A DNA stretch of 64,000 nucleotides from Salinibacillus aidingensis (GCF_039522525.1 NZ_BAAADO010000001.1:186001-250000), one strand, 5' to 3'. Positions 26,192 through 35,244 are shown, numbered from the stretch's first letter. Notes: generated by a model not told the origin, from the letters alone. Numbers and translations are program-made.

Positions 26192-26782
26192 CTAATTGCT
26201 ATTGTTTTTATGTATATCCCTTAATTTTTGAATCTCGTTCATAATCTGATCTACAACGACCTGGGCAGAAGCTTTTTCTGAACGCAATTGATCCATTGGC
26301 ACCGGTTCCCCATACACAACCTTTAGTTGCCCGGATAGTTTATATTCACCGATAATAGCACAAGGGATAATCACAGCATCTGAACGTAGTGCGAAGAATC
26401 CTGCACCGGCCAGCCCTCTTTGAACTTCCCCGGTTTTACTTCGTGTCCCTTCCGGAAATAAGCCTAGTGTGTGGTTGTCTTTTAGTATATTAAGACCTTC
26501 ACGCAAAGCCTGCCTGTCCTTCATACCTCTGCGGACCGGAAAAGCATTTAACCTGCGAAGTAATCCACCAAGCCATTTATTATTGAACAGTTCACCCTTT
26601 GCCATGAAATGGATCGTACGGGGGCTTGTCATTCCAACAACGGGCGGGTCCAGGTTGGATATATGATTTGAACAGATAATTACCGGTCCTTCGCTCGGAA
26701 TGTTTTCTTTTCCTATTACCTTTATTCTGAAAATGGTTTTAAGAATAACCAGACAAAGGAATATTCCCAATCGATAAAGCAT
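26192..26782 (-). CDS. plsC: 1-acyl-sn-glycerol-3-phosphate acyltransferase
   Basis: PlsC adds the second acyl chain to lysophosphatidic acid. The 196-residue protein has an N-terminal membrane segment, the HxxxxD motif in NHISNLDPP near residue 38, and FPEGTRSKTG near 115. GAGGGG lies 11 bases upstream of the ATG. The product is made from the glycerol-3-phosphate that GpsA supplies. The gene lies between the S1-like gene and cmk, an order shared with many Bacillaceae. Confidence 0.95.
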   Translation of the reverse strand: MLYRLGIFLCLVILKTIFRIKVIGKENIPSEGPVIICSNHISNLDPPVVGMTSPRTIHFMAKGELFNNKWLGGLLRRLNAFPVRRGMKDRQALREGLNILKDNHTLGLFPEGTRSKTGEVQRGLAGAGFFALRSDAVIIPCAIIGEYKLSGQLKVVYGEPVPMDQLRSEKASAQVVVDQIMNEIQKLRDIHKNNSN

Positions 26783-26801
26783 AGTAAATGTCCCCTCAAC
26801 C

Positions 26802-27473
26802 TTATATTTTTGAAGATACTATTTCTAATATACGTTCTGCTACCTCATTTATTGTATAGGATGTAGTATCTATCTCTATGGCATCCTCCGCCTTTATAAG
26901 CGGAGAAACCTCCCTCTGTGAATCAATCTGGTCTCTTCTTTGTATCTCCTTCTTTAATTCCTCTAAGTTGGACGGATACCCTTTTTCTACATTTTCTTTG
27001 TGCCTTCGCTTTGCTCTTTCGTCAACGGAAGCAATTAAGAATACCTTCACTTCAGCATCAGGAATGACATGTGTTCCAATGTCACGTCCATCCATAACAA
27101 CGCCTCTGCTTCTGGCTAATTGCTGCTGCCTTTGTACCATTTCCTCACGCACTTCCTTATGTTTGGAAACATCCGATACATGGTGTGTGACTTCCTGAGA
27201 GCGGATTTCATGGGTTACATCAGCATCATCCAGATACACAAGCTGCTGTTCACCGTTTTGTTTAAACTGAATGCTGGTATGATTTAATAATTCCACAATT
27301 TCTGTTTCGTTATCTACATTCAGCTGGTGCTGTATGGCTTTTAATGTTAGTGCTCTATACATCGCTCCAGTATCAATATATACATAGGATAGATGTTTTG
27401 CAACGATTTTTGCGACAGTGCTCTTTCCGGCTGCTGCCGGTCCATCAATCGCAATGGCAATATCTCTTTTCAT
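26802..27473 (-). CDS. cmk: Cytidylate kinase
   Basis: Cmk phosphorylates CMP and dCMP. The P-loop GPAAAGKST is at residues 9-17, and the RDIGTHVIPDA segment near 100 and RRDQIDSQREVSPL near 180 are family landmarks. The reading frame extends 18 codons upstream, but AAGGAGG seven to nine bases before the ATG at 27473 supports the 223-residue form. It is followed by plsC 20 bases away. The ypfB terminator lies upstream, so cmk probably heads a new transcript or continues by read-through. Confidence 0.96.
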   Translation of the reverse strand: MKRDIAIAIDGPAAAGKSTVAKIVAKHLSYVYIDTGAMYRALTLKAIQHQLNVDNETEIVELLNHTSIQFKQNGEQQLVYLDDADVTHEIRSQEVTHHVSDVSKHKEVREEMVQRQQQLARSRGVVMDGRDIGTHVIPDAEVKVFLIASVDERAKRRHKENVEKGYPSNLEELKKEIQRRDQIDSQREVSPLIKAEDAIEIDTTSYTINEVAERILEIVSSKI

Positions 27474-27550
27474 ATAGAATTCCTCCTTGCGCACGTCCAG
27501 CCTCAAAACACTCCTGGACCCTTTCATCCTAAAACAAACGCCTCTACAAA

Positions 27551-27584
27551 AAGAAATAGCAGGCAGGCCCTGCTAAATTCTTCT
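27551..27584 (-). terminator. Rho-independent terminator after ypfB
   Basis: Central 7-bp stem (27557-27563 with 27569-27575), extended outward by A/T pairs, with TTTCTTTTT on the minus-strand side. It lies between ypfB and cmk. Confidence 0.75.
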
Positions 27585-27627
27585 TAAAAATCATATCATA
27601 CAGAGAATCATTGGTCTATGAGGTCAA

Positions 27628-27774
27628 TCAGAATAATTTTTGAACCCCAATATATTTATATACAGGATTGATATATGTATTGATGTCAGTATGAATGACC
27701 AGCCATTGAGTAAGAATCAGTAAAAGAAAGAGAAAAATTAATGTCCACTTTAAGATTCGCTCAAACCGAATCAT
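27628..27774 (-). CDS. ypfB: YpfB-like small membrane protein (DUF5359)
   Basis: This 48-residue gene was found by hand between motI and cmk. It has the N-terminus MIRFERILKW followed by one hydrophobic helix (about residues 11-24), then NTYINPVYKYIGV. AAGGTGG lies six bases before the ATG at 27774; an in-frame ATG two codons earlier has no room for a ribosome binding site. B. subtilis ypfB lies in exactly this place and is a DUF5359 protein of similar design. Function is unknown. It follows motI by 22 bases and ends before a terminator. Confidence 0.75.
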   Translation of the reverse strand: MIRFERILKWTLIFLFLLLILTQWLVIHTDINTYINPVYKYIGVQKLF

Positions 27775-27796
27775 AGACATCCACCTTTTTCCCTTA

Positions 27797-28486
27797 CTAT
27801 CCCCGATTCCTTGTTGAATTATGCCGATTTCTGGTTATTCTCTTTTTATCAATCTGCTTTTGAAAACAAAACCGAATCATCTGTTCCCGGTCATGTGCGG
27901 AAATTTGATCAAACATTAGAGAAGTGACCGTTATATTTGACGTCTTTTTTATTTGACGCATGACTTTAGCGGAGGCATGCACGTATTGATATTCCTGGTT
28001 TTTAAAAGGTAAAACAACCCATACATCAAGCTGATCATTTTTGTTCAATTTGATATGATCAGGTGTACGTATAGCCAGTCCCCCGCCACTTACATCGATT
28101 GTCGTCGTTGTAAAAGGAGAAACATCTCTTCTTTGCGGATGAACAGAAACATCCAGTGCCACTAATACCCGGACATAATTTCGCCGCTGCACAGAGGTAA
28201 AGGATTCTTCTTCAGGAATGGATAGCGCTAATACAGGTATGGAATTAATCTTTTTGCGCTTCATCACTTTGGCAGGAAATGAGTAAACCACCTCATCTTT
28301 TCCGACAAATTGGACATTAAATGAACTGCCTTCAATAAAAAAGGAAGTTCGGCCTGTATCATCATTCACAGGATACTGAATCAGACATTCCTGATCATCC
28401 ATCTCGATAATTTTACTGGAGTAGCTTTGTATGGACTGTCCACCTTCCTCTATATATGACAGGGACAATACTGTTCCAACTTTCAT
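27797..28486 (-). CDS. motI: PilZ c-di-GMP-binding protein MotI (YpfA/DgrA)
   Basis: In B. subtilis MotI binds cyclic di-GMP and stops flagellar rotation by contacting MotA. This 229-residue homologue has an N-terminal YcgR-like domain and a PilZ domain from about residue 95. The PilZ ligand motifs are present: QRRNYVRV near 98 (RxxxR) and DVSGGGLAI near 135 (D/NxSxxG). AGAGGGG precedes the ATG. It lies between ypeB and ypfB as in B. subtilis. The motif set suggests that it can bind c-di-GMP. Confidence 0.92.
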   Translation of the reverse strand: MKVGTVLSLSYIEEGGQSIQSYSSKIIEMDDQECLIQYPVNDDTGRTSFFIEGSSFNVQFVGKDEVVYSFPAKVMKRKKINSIPVLALSIPEEESFTSVQRRNYVRVLVALDVSVHPQRRDVSPFTTTTIDVSGGGLAIRTPDHIKLNKNDQLDVWVVLPFKNQEYQYVHASAKVMRQIKKTSNITVTSLMFDQISAHDREQMIRFCFQKQIDKKRITRNRHNSTRNRG

Positions 28487-28569
28487 GGAGTTCCCCTCTT
28501 CCCTTTCGCATACTTACGGACGATTGCACCGTGATACATTCATTATGACAAATAATCTCAAAAATGAAA

Positions 28570-28606
28570 AGGAAAATGAGAAACCAATTGGTCATCCCAT
28601 TTTCCT
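28570..28606 (-). terminator. Rho-independent terminator of sleB-ypeB
   Basis: Outer 9-bp arms at 28570-28578 and 28598-28606, an inner palindrome, and a T-rich minus-strand tail. It begins seven bases after the ypeB stop. Confidence 0.7.
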
Positions 28607-28612
28607 GTAAAT

Positions 28613-29953
28613 TTAAGCAGAGGTATCAAATTTTACTTCGGTGGATTTCAATCGCTCTACTCTTTCCTCAAAGCCATCGGAGGCATTTATATATATACGG
28701 TATGTGTCTTCACCTAAAGTACCTAAGAATTCATAGACAAGAACCTCTTCTCCTAAGTCATTATCAATAACAGCCAGTGATTCCTCCTGTATTTCAACAT
28801 TAGGATTGACTTCTTTTTTGGCCTCCTCTATTGTAATCTCAGGTTCACTCACGTCTCGTTCCTGATGGTTGACTAAAAAGTCTCTTGCTGACAAACCAAC
28901 CACATCACCATTATCAAGAGCAACTTTTACCTGCACGGAATCCGGATATATTCGTACATCATCCTGATTATAAGCAAACGAATAGACCCCGACATTACTA
29001 TATTCCGCACTATTATAGGCTTCCATATTCTCATAGCCCAGTTTTGTTAAAAATTGTTCTGCTTTTTTCATCCCGTCATGAAGACCAATGGATTTTTCTC
29101 CAATGTCCCGGTTTAAAATCATCGAAATAACATAACCGCCTTTTTCGGTAATATCCATATATCCGTGTTTATTGTCCTGCTCAAAGGACGCACTATAAAC
29201 CTTTATATCTGAGCCATCACCTGAGGACGTAATTTTTAAATCTCCGTCTTTTAGCTGAAAAACGTCCCCGGCTATAGATTTTACTTCCTTTTTATTTATT
29301 TTTCCGCCTTCTAATTTGATTTCCTTATCATCATTCTTTGACACACCATTTAACTGCTCCTGAAAGCTGCTTTCTGAGAAGGTCTCTACATTTTTCTCAA
29401 CGGTTTTAAAGCCGTCTATAATCGTATTGTCGGCAGGCTGATCATGATTAACCAGCGCTAATTGCACATCCATCCATCGTAAATTATTTTCCAATGCCAG
29501 ATGCTGGACATTACGCAGCTCCCGCTTAATCTCACCGGACTGCTGATAAAGCTTTTCCAGCATTTTGGTTTCTTCATCGTTCAAGGGCTCTTTATCCAGC
29601 CCCCTCACAGCAGTACGATAAGAGAAATCCCCAATATTAGACAGAAACTCCTCTGTTTTATTAAAAGGTAATAAAGATAGAGGGAGCTGTCCTACCTCAG
29701 AATGGGCATCAGAGGTGATTCGCCATATTTCTGCCAGTTGGGGTGATACGCTCCTTGGGGAATTCATTGCTAATACCGTGCCGATTTTATCATGCAAGGA
29801 ATCAATATGATAGGTTAAATCATGGAAGGATCGCTGGTAGTTATTTTCTGCCTGAATCAAAATAGCATTTTTCTCCTGGTGCTCCTGATATCCCCAGAAT
29901 GCAGTTCCTACAACTGCAATGGACAGGACTGCGATAAATAGCCAGCGTAGCAT
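28613..29953 (-). CDS. ypeB: Germination protein YpeB
   Basis: YpeB is needed for stable deposition of the cortex-lytic enzyme SleB in the spore. The 446-residue protein has an N-terminal membrane anchor (about residues 4-21) and a long extracytoplasmic part with three repeated PepSY-like modules in the C-terminal half (segments around 260-300, 330-360 and 380-420). AAAGGAG precedes the ATG. The gene is 15 bases downstream of sleB, so the pair is one operon, as in B. subtilis. It ends in a terminator. Confidence 0.96.
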   Translation of the reverse strand: MLRWLFIAVLSIAVVGTAFWGYQEHQEKNAILIQAENNYQRSFHDLTYHIDSLHDKIGTVLAMNSPRSVSPQLAEIWRITSDAHSEVGQLPLSLLPFNKTEEFLSNIGDFSYRTAVRGLDKEPLNDEETKMLEKLYQQSGEIKRELRNVQHLALENNLRWMDVQLALVNHDQPADNTIIDGFKTVEKNVETFSESSFQEQLNGVSKNDDKEIKLEGGKINKKEVKSIAGDVFQLKDGDLKITSSGDGSDIKVYSASFEQDNKHGYMDITEKGGYVISMILNRDIGEKSIGLHDGMKKAEQFLTKLGYENMEAYNSAEYSNVGVYSFAYNQDDVRIYPDSVQVKVALDNGDVVGLSARDFLVNHQERDVSEPEITIEEAKKEVNPNVEIQEESLAVIDNDLGEEVLVYEFLGTLGEDTYRIYINASDGFEERVERLKSTEVKFDTSA

Positions 29954-29968
29954 CCTCTCACTCCTTTC

Positions 29969-30865
29969 TTATTTACAAAAGATATGTTTCCCGATCTTTT
30001 TAATTTGGGGTCTGGACCAAATCCAGTCTGACGTGGCTGTCGCAGGATTAAAATAATACAGGGCGTTCCCTGAAGGATCCATCCCGTTCAGAGCGTCAAT
30101 AACAGCTTCCCTGGCCTTATCATTTGGTTCCAGCCAGATCTGTCCATCTGCAACAGCTGTAAAAGCTCTTGGCTCGAAAATAACTCCTGAAACGGTATTT
30201 GGGAATGTCGGACTTTCCACTCGATTCAGGATGACGGCAGCAACAGCTACCTGTCCTGTATACGGTTCTCCCCTGGCCTCGCCATAGACGGCATTCGCCA
30301 TCAATTTAATATCATTTTGAGAGTATCCCGATGGTACATTTACAGAAGTTGGCTGTGGCTGTGTATTGTCATTTTGCTGATTCCCTTGATTTTGCTGCTG
30401 ATTCTTCTGTTGCTGATTTCCCTGCTGTTGTTGCTGTTGATTTGACTTACCAGTTCCACCCTTCTTTTTGGTTTGCTGTTCCAAAGGTGTTCCGCCATAA
30501 TACGTAAATTCCCGATCATTTCTCAGCTGCTCGTGTACCCACTGTTTATTATATTGACTTGCTTTTTCCAGCTTATTTTTGGTAGCCGAGCCTACTAACC
30601 CATCTACCTCTAATTCATAGTCAGATTGAAAGTTCCGGACAGCCCAATAGGTACCCCAACCAAATAAACCATCAATTTTCCCTTTGTAGAATCCTAAGTA
30701 TTGTAATCTTGACTGAAGTTCAATTACATCATCTCCTGAAGATCCCTTTTGCAAAATACGGGGACTAAAGGCTTCGGATTTTTGTACATTATCAAAACTT
30801 GATAGAGGAATGATCATCATGAGTAAAAAAACAATGGAACATAAAAGAAGCTTTTTGCCATTCAT
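29969..30865 (-). CDS. sleB: Spore cortex-lytic enzyme SleB with Q-rich linker
   Basis: SleB is a lytic transglycosylase that breaks spore cortex peptidoglycan during germination. From the ATG at 30865 (GGAGG seven bases upstream) it has 298 residues: an export signal (about 1-30), a peptidoglycan-binding domain (GSSGDDVIELQSRLQYLGFYKG, about 44-100), a glutamine/asparagine-rich linker (about 135-180), and a C-terminal hydrolase_2 domain with NAVYGEARGEPYTGQ near 200. The linker has runs of up to six glutamines, unusually long. A longer reading frame upstream has no support. ypeB follows in the same operon. Confidence 0.95.
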   Translation of the reverse strand: MNGKKLLLCSIVFLLMMIIPLSSFDNVQKSEAFSPRILQKGSSGDDVIELQSRLQYLGFYKGKIDGLFGWGTYWAVRNFQSDYELEVDGLVGSATKNKLEKASQYNKQWVHEQLRNDREFTYYGGTPLEQQTKKKGGTGKSNQQQQQQGNQQQKNQQQNQGNQQNDNTQPQPTSVNVPSGYSQNDIKLMANAVYGEARGEPYTGQVAVAAVILNRVESPTFPNTVSGVIFEPRAFTAVADGQIWLEPNDKAREAVIDALNGMDPSGNALYYFNPATATSDWIWSRPQIKKIGKHIFCK

Positions 30866-30935
30866 CTTCATGCCTCCTGAGATTAAAGCATTTCTTTTTG
30901 TCCCATATATGTTTTGTTGAAAACGAACTTTTATA

Positions 30936-30975
30936 CAAAAAAAAGAAGCAGCCCTGTTTTTCCAGGACTGCTTCT
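30936..30975 (-). terminator. Rho-independent terminator of prsW
   Basis: A 13-bp stem with one G-T pair (arms 30944-30956 and 30963-30975), a 6-base loop and T8 on the minus strand. The first arm touches the prsW stop codon. Confidence 0.85.
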
Positions 30976-31664
30976 TACACTGTTTTTTTGTTTTTCTGAA
31001 AGTGCAGCACTTGTCGTTTTTCCGTATAATCATTAGCCCGTTTTACTCTCCGCATCGCAAACACCCATAAAAACACCATGAACGGAATCATTACATATAT
31101 CCAATTGCTTTGAATCGTTTGTAATAAAAAATCGTAAATGCCGTGGAGAAAGGTGGGTATGAAAAGAGCTACAGTTATCATACGATAGGATTTGACCGGG
31201 TAAAATTTATTCCTGCCCATATAATACCCCATGATGGCACCGAATAAGGCATGGGAAGACACCGGGAAGACAGCCCGGCTTAAAGCATACTCAATGCCAT
31301 TCGCGAGCAGGTATAAAAGATTTTCCAGACTGGCAAATCCCAGACTGATGGCTACACCGTAGACAATCCCATCATAATGATTGTCAAAATGAACATGCTC
31401 GTAAATCACATATAGAAAGATAAACCATTTGAAAAATTCCTCTAACATTCCAGTCAGAAAGAAGCTTTGAATAAATGGATGCTGTCCGACATCCTCGACA
31501 GAAAATCCATATTGAATAAACATAATAGGAAAAACAAGTAAAGCTCCGAATATAAAAGCTCTTAACACCATTGATAAAGGCTCGGAGTCAAAGCGGTCTT
31601 TTAAATAGAAAAAGGTTAATAGTGCGAAACCCGGCGCAATACTGGCGGATATTAAACCGACCAT
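30975..31664 (-). CDS. prsW: PrsW family intramembrane metalloprotease
   Basis: PrsW performs the site-1 cleavage of anti-sigma factor RsiW in B. subtilis, activating sigma-W upon envelope stress. The 229-residue membrane protein starts at an ATG preceded by GGGGGAGGAG; the frame could open eight codons earlier. Motifs of the family are EEFFKW near residue 72, HALFGAIMGYYMG near 138 and HGIYDF near 175. About seven membrane helices are predicted by eye. It sits between ansA and sleB. No rsiW/sigW is in the window. Confidence 0.93.
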   Translation of the reverse strand: MVGLISASIAPGFALLTFFYLKDRFDSEPLSMVLRAFIFGALLVFPIMFIQYGFSVEDVGQHPFIQSFFLTGMLEEFFKWFIFLYVIYEHVHFDNHYDGIVYGVAISLGFASLENLLYLLANGIEYALSRAVFPVSSHALFGAIMGYYMGRNKFYPVKSYRMITVALFIPTFLHGIYDFLLQTIQSNWIYVMIPFMVFLWVFAMRRVKRANDYTEKRQVLHFQKNKKTV

Positions 31665-31746
31665 TTTGACTCCTCCCCCAATCTTCAATCTTATTTAATC
31701 CTATCATGAATTCAGGGGGTTGAAAATACTATATTTTTACAAATAC

Positions 31747-32709
31747 TTAAAATTGCTCAGGTATATTTTTACACCCTGATGCCAGAAGAACAGCTAATTT
31801 AATTCGGGCTTTTTTACTATCATAATCCTTTCCAAGTATGACACCCTCTTTAACCAATTGATGTGCACTTCCTTCATAATCATAGGTTGTATATACAGCT
31901 CCCTCTTCTGAACTGGTGGTAATCACAACTTTGATACCTTCAGCAATGCTGCGTTTTATTTCAGGCATCATTAAAGGAGGCACCTGACCTCTTCCGACAC
32001 CTTCGAGCACAATCCCTTCTGTGCCATTTTCTCTTGCCGCCTTAATAAACGTCCCATCACCATTTATATAACATTTAATAATATCGACTCTTGGGACAGA
32101 ATGCTCCATGGAATACGTCTCCCGTTTCAGAGGCTTTTGGTATACATATACCTCATCATTGTCAATAATACCTAAATAACCAAAACCAAATGCATTAAAG
32201 CCCTGAATATTTGATGCATGCTCTTTTTTTACATACTTGGCAGCAAAAATCCGTTCGTTAAAAACAACGACTGTGCCGGCGTTTTGTAAATCACTGCTTT
32301 GAGCTGAATAAATGGCATGTCTTAAGTTAATATATACATCACTGCCTAATTCTCCCGGGGATCGCTGGGAGCCAGTCACCACAACAGGCCTCTCATCATT
32401 AATGGTTAAATCGAGAAAATAGGCTGTCTCTTCAAGCGTATCAGTGCCATGGGTAAGGACAACTCCATCAACATCTTCATCCTCAAAATAATAATAGATC
32501 CTGCTTCTGATATCCATATAATCCTCAAATGTTAAATGCATACTCGGCTTCTGCAGCATAGAATCAACTTCTACATGAATATCTGCCGGCAAATCACATA
32601 ATCCAGCCAGCTCTTCACCGGTTAGTGCGCCTGAAGTTAATTTGCCTGATTCCTCATTAACCGCACTGGCTATCGTTCCACCTGTAGTGATTAAAATAAC
32701 TTTGCTCAT
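31747..32709 (-). CDS. ansA: L-asparaginase, type I/II family
   Basis: The enzyme hydrolyses asparagine to aspartate and ammonia. The first threonine motif TTGGTIASA is at residues 8-16 and the second, HGTDTLEETAYFL, near 87, as in the family. No signal peptide is visible, so the enzyme is likely cytoplasmic. AGGAGAG precedes the ATG. It is 320 residues. It is inserted between prsW and ypdA, which are adjacent in B. subtilis, where asparaginase genes lie elsewhere. The symbol reflects family, not proven orthology. Confidence 0.9.
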   Translation of the reverse strand: MSKVILITTGGTIASAVNEESGKLTSGALTGEELAGLCDLPADIHVEVDSMLQKPSMHLTFEDYMDIRSRIYYYFEDEDVDGVVLTHGTDTLEETAYFLDLTINDERPVVVTGSQRSPGELGSDVYINLRHAIYSAQSSDLQNAGTVVVFNERIFAAKYVKKEHASNIQGFNAFGFGYLGIIDNDEVYVYQKPLKRETYSMEHSVPRVDIIKCYINGDGTFIKAARENGTEGIVLEGVGRGQVPPLMMPEIKRSIAEGIKVVITTSSEEGAVYTTYDYEGSAHQLVKEGVILGKDYDSKKARIKLAVLLASGCKNIPEQF

Positions 32710-32723
32710 GATTTTCTCTCCTG

Positions 32724-33707
32724 TTATTTCATTTCTTTTTCTGCAATAGAGCGGGCAATTTGATCCCCATGGAAACGTCCATTTTCAATGAAAATTTCAT
32801 TATTATTATAGCCTGCCGCAATGACTCCAGCTATATAGATATTTTCAACATTGCTTTCCATCGTCGTTTCATCAAAGTCAGGACGGCCTGTTTCATCATC
32901 CATAAGAACTCCCATCGAGGTTAAAAAGCTGTGATCAGGGTGATAGCCTGTCATGGCAAATACAAAGTCATTCTTTATCGCCTTCTCTTCCTGATTAACC
33001 GTATAGAAAACCTTATCCTCTGTAATCTCTGTTACCTTCCCATTAAAAATCATCGTAACGATTCCTTTTCGAACTAAAGAATCAAAAAGCGGCAATATCC
33101 ACGGTTTAATGCTTTTTGAATATTCACTGCCCCGATAGATAACAGTTACTCTCGCACCCGCCTTCACTAATTCCAAAGCAGCGTCGACCGCGGAGTTCTT
33201 CCCGCCAATCACAACAACATCTGTATTAAAATACGGATGTGCTTCCTTAAAGTAGTGAGTGACCTTATCCAGATCCTCACCCTTTATACCCATATAATTA
33301 GGCTGATCGTAATAACCTGTAGCAGCCACCACATATTTGGCCTGATATTCCTCGTGCTTTCCACTTCTTTTCTGCGTTCGTACCGAAAATGACTGATCCA
33401 TTCCGGTTACACTTTCCACTTTTTCAAAGGTGTTAATTCTGAGCTGCTCCCTTTCTGCTACCGTTCGATAATACGTTAGTGCTTCATTTCGAACTGGCTT
33501 TTGCTTTTCTGTGATAAAAGGGATCTCTCCAATTTCCAGACGATCACTTGAACTAAAAAAGGTCTGGTGTGTTGGAAAGCGATATAAAGACTGAACCACA
33601 TTTCCTTTTTCAATGATTAATGGATCGATTCCTTGTTTTTTTAATGCTAATGCCGTAGCCAAACCACAGGGTCCAGCTCCAATAATGACGACTTTTTCTG
33701 TAATCAT
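32724..33707 (-). CDS. ypdA: YpdA family FAD-dependent bacillithiol disulfide reductase
   Basis: YpdA (Bdr) reduces oxidised bacillithiol with NADPH. The N-terminal FAD-binding motif GAGPCGLATALALKKQ is at residues 9-24, and the NADPH-binding GGKNSAVDAALELVKAG is near residue 160. The C-terminal part has the second FAD contact GVIAAGYNNNEI near 305. AAGGTGG seven bases before the ATG at 33707 decides the start over a frame opening 12 codons upstream. It lies next to gudB, as in B. subtilis. The 327-residue length fits the family. Confidence 0.93.
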   Translation of the reverse strand: MITEKVVIIGAGPCGLATALALKKQGIDPLIIEKGNVVQSLYRFPTHQTFFSSSDRLEIGEIPFITEKQKPVRNEALTYYRTVAEREQLRINTFEKVESVTGMDQSFSVRTQKRSGKHEEYQAKYVVAATGYYDQPNYMGIKGEDLDKVTHYFKEAHPYFNTDVVVIGGKNSAVDAALELVKAGARVTVIYRGSEYSKSIKPWILPLFDSLVRKGIVTMIFNGKVTEITEDKVFYTVNQEEKAIKNDFVFAMTGYHPDHSFLTSMGVLMDDETGRPDFDETTMESNVENIYIAGVIAAGYNNNEIFIENGRFHGDQIARSIAEKEMK

Positions 33708-33735
33708 TCCTATTCCACCTTCTTTAACCACAAAT

Positions 33736-33770
33736 AAAAACATCTCCTACCATATATATAATAGGAGATG
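33736..33770 (-). terminator. Rho-independent terminator of gudB
   Basis: A 9-bp stem (33741-33749 and 33762-33770) with an A/T-rich loop is followed on the minus strand by TTTTTATTTG. It lies between gudB and ypdA. Confidence 0.8.
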
Positions 33771-33796
33771 CACATTTGTTAATCAAATTATTTTCA

Positions 33797-35077
33797 TTAT
33801 ATCCAGCCACGAAAGCGTGCTGCTTCAGCCATTTTTCTAACACCAACCATGTAAGCGGCCAGTCTCATATCAATTTTTCGATTTACTGAGGTTTCATAAA
33901 CATTATGGAATGATTTCACAAGTACCGTTTTGAGCTTTTCCTGAACTTCTTCTTCTGTCCAGTAATACCCCTGGTTATTCTGCACCCATTCAAAATAGCT
34001 TACTGTAACACCGCCAGATGAAGCTAACACATCGGGCACAAGAAGAATATCCCTGTCTGCCAGTATTTTCGTGCCTTCAAGGGATGTAGGGCCATTTGCT
34101 GCTTCAACAACAATTTTGGCTTTAATATTATGGGCATTTTTTGCTGTAATCTGATTCGCTATAGCTGCGGGTACGAGAATATCGCAATCCAGCTCAAGCA
34201 TTTCCTCATTTGAAATGGTATTTTCAAAAAGATTTGTAACGGAACCAAAGCTGTCGCGCCGATCTAATAAGTAATCAATATCCAGACCATCCGGATCATA
34301 AAGAGCTCCCTGGGCATCAGATATAGCTACTACTTTAGCACCTGCATCGTTCATGAATTTTGATAAATAACCTCCAGCATTACCAAACCCCTGAATAATG
34401 ACCCGGGCTCCGTTTAAGTCTATTCCTTTTAATTTAGCAGCTTCTTCAACACAAATGGTTACCCCTTTGGCCGTTGCTGTGTCTCTGCCATGAGATCCTC
34501 CGAGTACAAGGGGCTTTCCAGTAATAAAACCAGGGTTATTAAATTCATCTATTCTACTATATTCATCCATCATCCACGCCATAATCTGAGAATTGGTAAA
34601 AACATCAGGGGCAGGAATATCTTTAGTTGGTCCTACAACCTGACTAATCGCCCGTACATAGCCGCGGCTTAACCCTTCAAGTTCACGGAAGGACATTTCA
34701 CGGGGATCACAGATAATTCCACCCTTTCCGCCACCGTAAGGCAAATCTACAATGCCTGCTTTTAAACTCATCCAAATCGATAGTGCCTTTACTTCCTTTT
34801 CATTGACCTCCGGATGGAAACGAACTCCGCCCTTCGTAGGTCCTACCGCATCATTGTGCTGGGCACGGTATCCTGTAAAAACTTTTATTTGACCGTTATC
34901 CATCCTTACGGGTATTCGTACAGTCATAATTCGAACGGGTTCACGCAATAACTCATAAGCTTCCTCTGGATAACCCAACTTATCCAGTGCTTTTTTAATA
35001 ACTGTTTGAGTAGATTTTAGAGCATCTAGATTTTCGCTTTTTTCATTTGACGATTCTGCTGGTTTGTCGGCAACCAT
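33797..35077 (-). CDS. gudB: NAD-specific glutamate dehydrogenase
   Basis: This 426-residue enzyme deaminates glutamate to 2-oxoglutarate. The catalytic lysine lies in DLPYGGGKGGI near residue 115, and the Rossmann motif GFGNAGGYL is near 225. The region that in B. subtilis 168 carries the inactivating VKA duplication reads EVKALSIWM with no duplication, so an active enzyme is expected. AGGAGG precedes the ATG. The promoter region has two sigma-A-like promoters and a cre site, suggesting carbon catabolite control. That is more like B. subtilis rocG than constitutive gudB. The symbol follows synteny with ypdA and ypbH. Confidence 0.9.
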   Translation of the reverse strand: MVADKPAESSNEKSENLDALKSTQTVIKKALDKLGYPEEAYELLREPVRIMTVRIPVRMDNGQIKVFTGYRAQHNDAVGPTKGGVRFHPEVNEKEVKALSIWMSLKAGIVDLPYGGGKGGIICDPREMSFRELEGLSRGYVRAISQVVGPTKDIPAPDVFTNSQIMAWMMDEYSRIDEFNNPGFITGKPLVLGGSHGRDTATAKGVTICVEEAAKLKGIDLNGARVIIQGFGNAGGYLSKFMNDAGAKVVAISDAQGALYDPDGLDIDYLLDRRDSFGSVTNLFENTISNEEMLELDCDILVPAAIANQITAKNAHNIKAKIVVEAANGPTSLEGTKILADRDILLVPDVLASSGGVTVSYFEWVQNNQGYYWTEEEVQEKLKTVLVKSFHNVYETSVNRKIDMRLAAYMVGVRKMAEAARFRGWI

Positions 35078-35133
35078 TCGCTTACCTCCTATGAATTATC
35101 AGTAACATCATCATACCATTACTTTCAGAAATT

Positions 35134-35161
35134 AGTATACACATTCATATTTAATATGCAA
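35134..35161 (-). promoter_or_regulatory. Second sigma-A-like promoter of gudB
   Basis: TTGCAT (35161-35156) and TATACT (35139-35134) with a 16-base spacer on the minus strand, about 55 bases before the ATG. Weaker than the upstream promoter. Confidence 0.45.
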
Positions 35162-35202
35162 CAGTTACTAGAACATTTTCAAGATTTAAATAGATATGAA
35201 AC

Positions 35203-35216
35203 TGTAAGCGATTTCA
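35203..35216. promoter_or_regulatory. CcpA-type cre site at gudB
   Basis: The 14 bases fit the cre consensus TGWNANCGNTNWCA on both strands (minus strand TGAAATCGCTTACA). The site touches the -10 of the upstream gudB promoter, a position expected for repression. Confidence 0.65.
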
Positions 35217-35244
35217 TTATAGTTGATATTCAGTAAGGTTTCAA
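35216..35244 (-). promoter_or_regulatory. Main sigma-A-like promoter of gudB
   Basis: TTGAAA (35244-35239) and TATAAT (35221-35216) with a 17-base spacer on the minus strand. The -10 matches the consensus perfectly. It shares a base with the cre site. Confidence 0.7.

Noticed and set aside
30870..30935. Possible sigma-G promoter of sleB
   Set aside because: GTATA and CATATAT elements exist but the spacing is 20 rather than about 18 bases and the -10 does not fit well.
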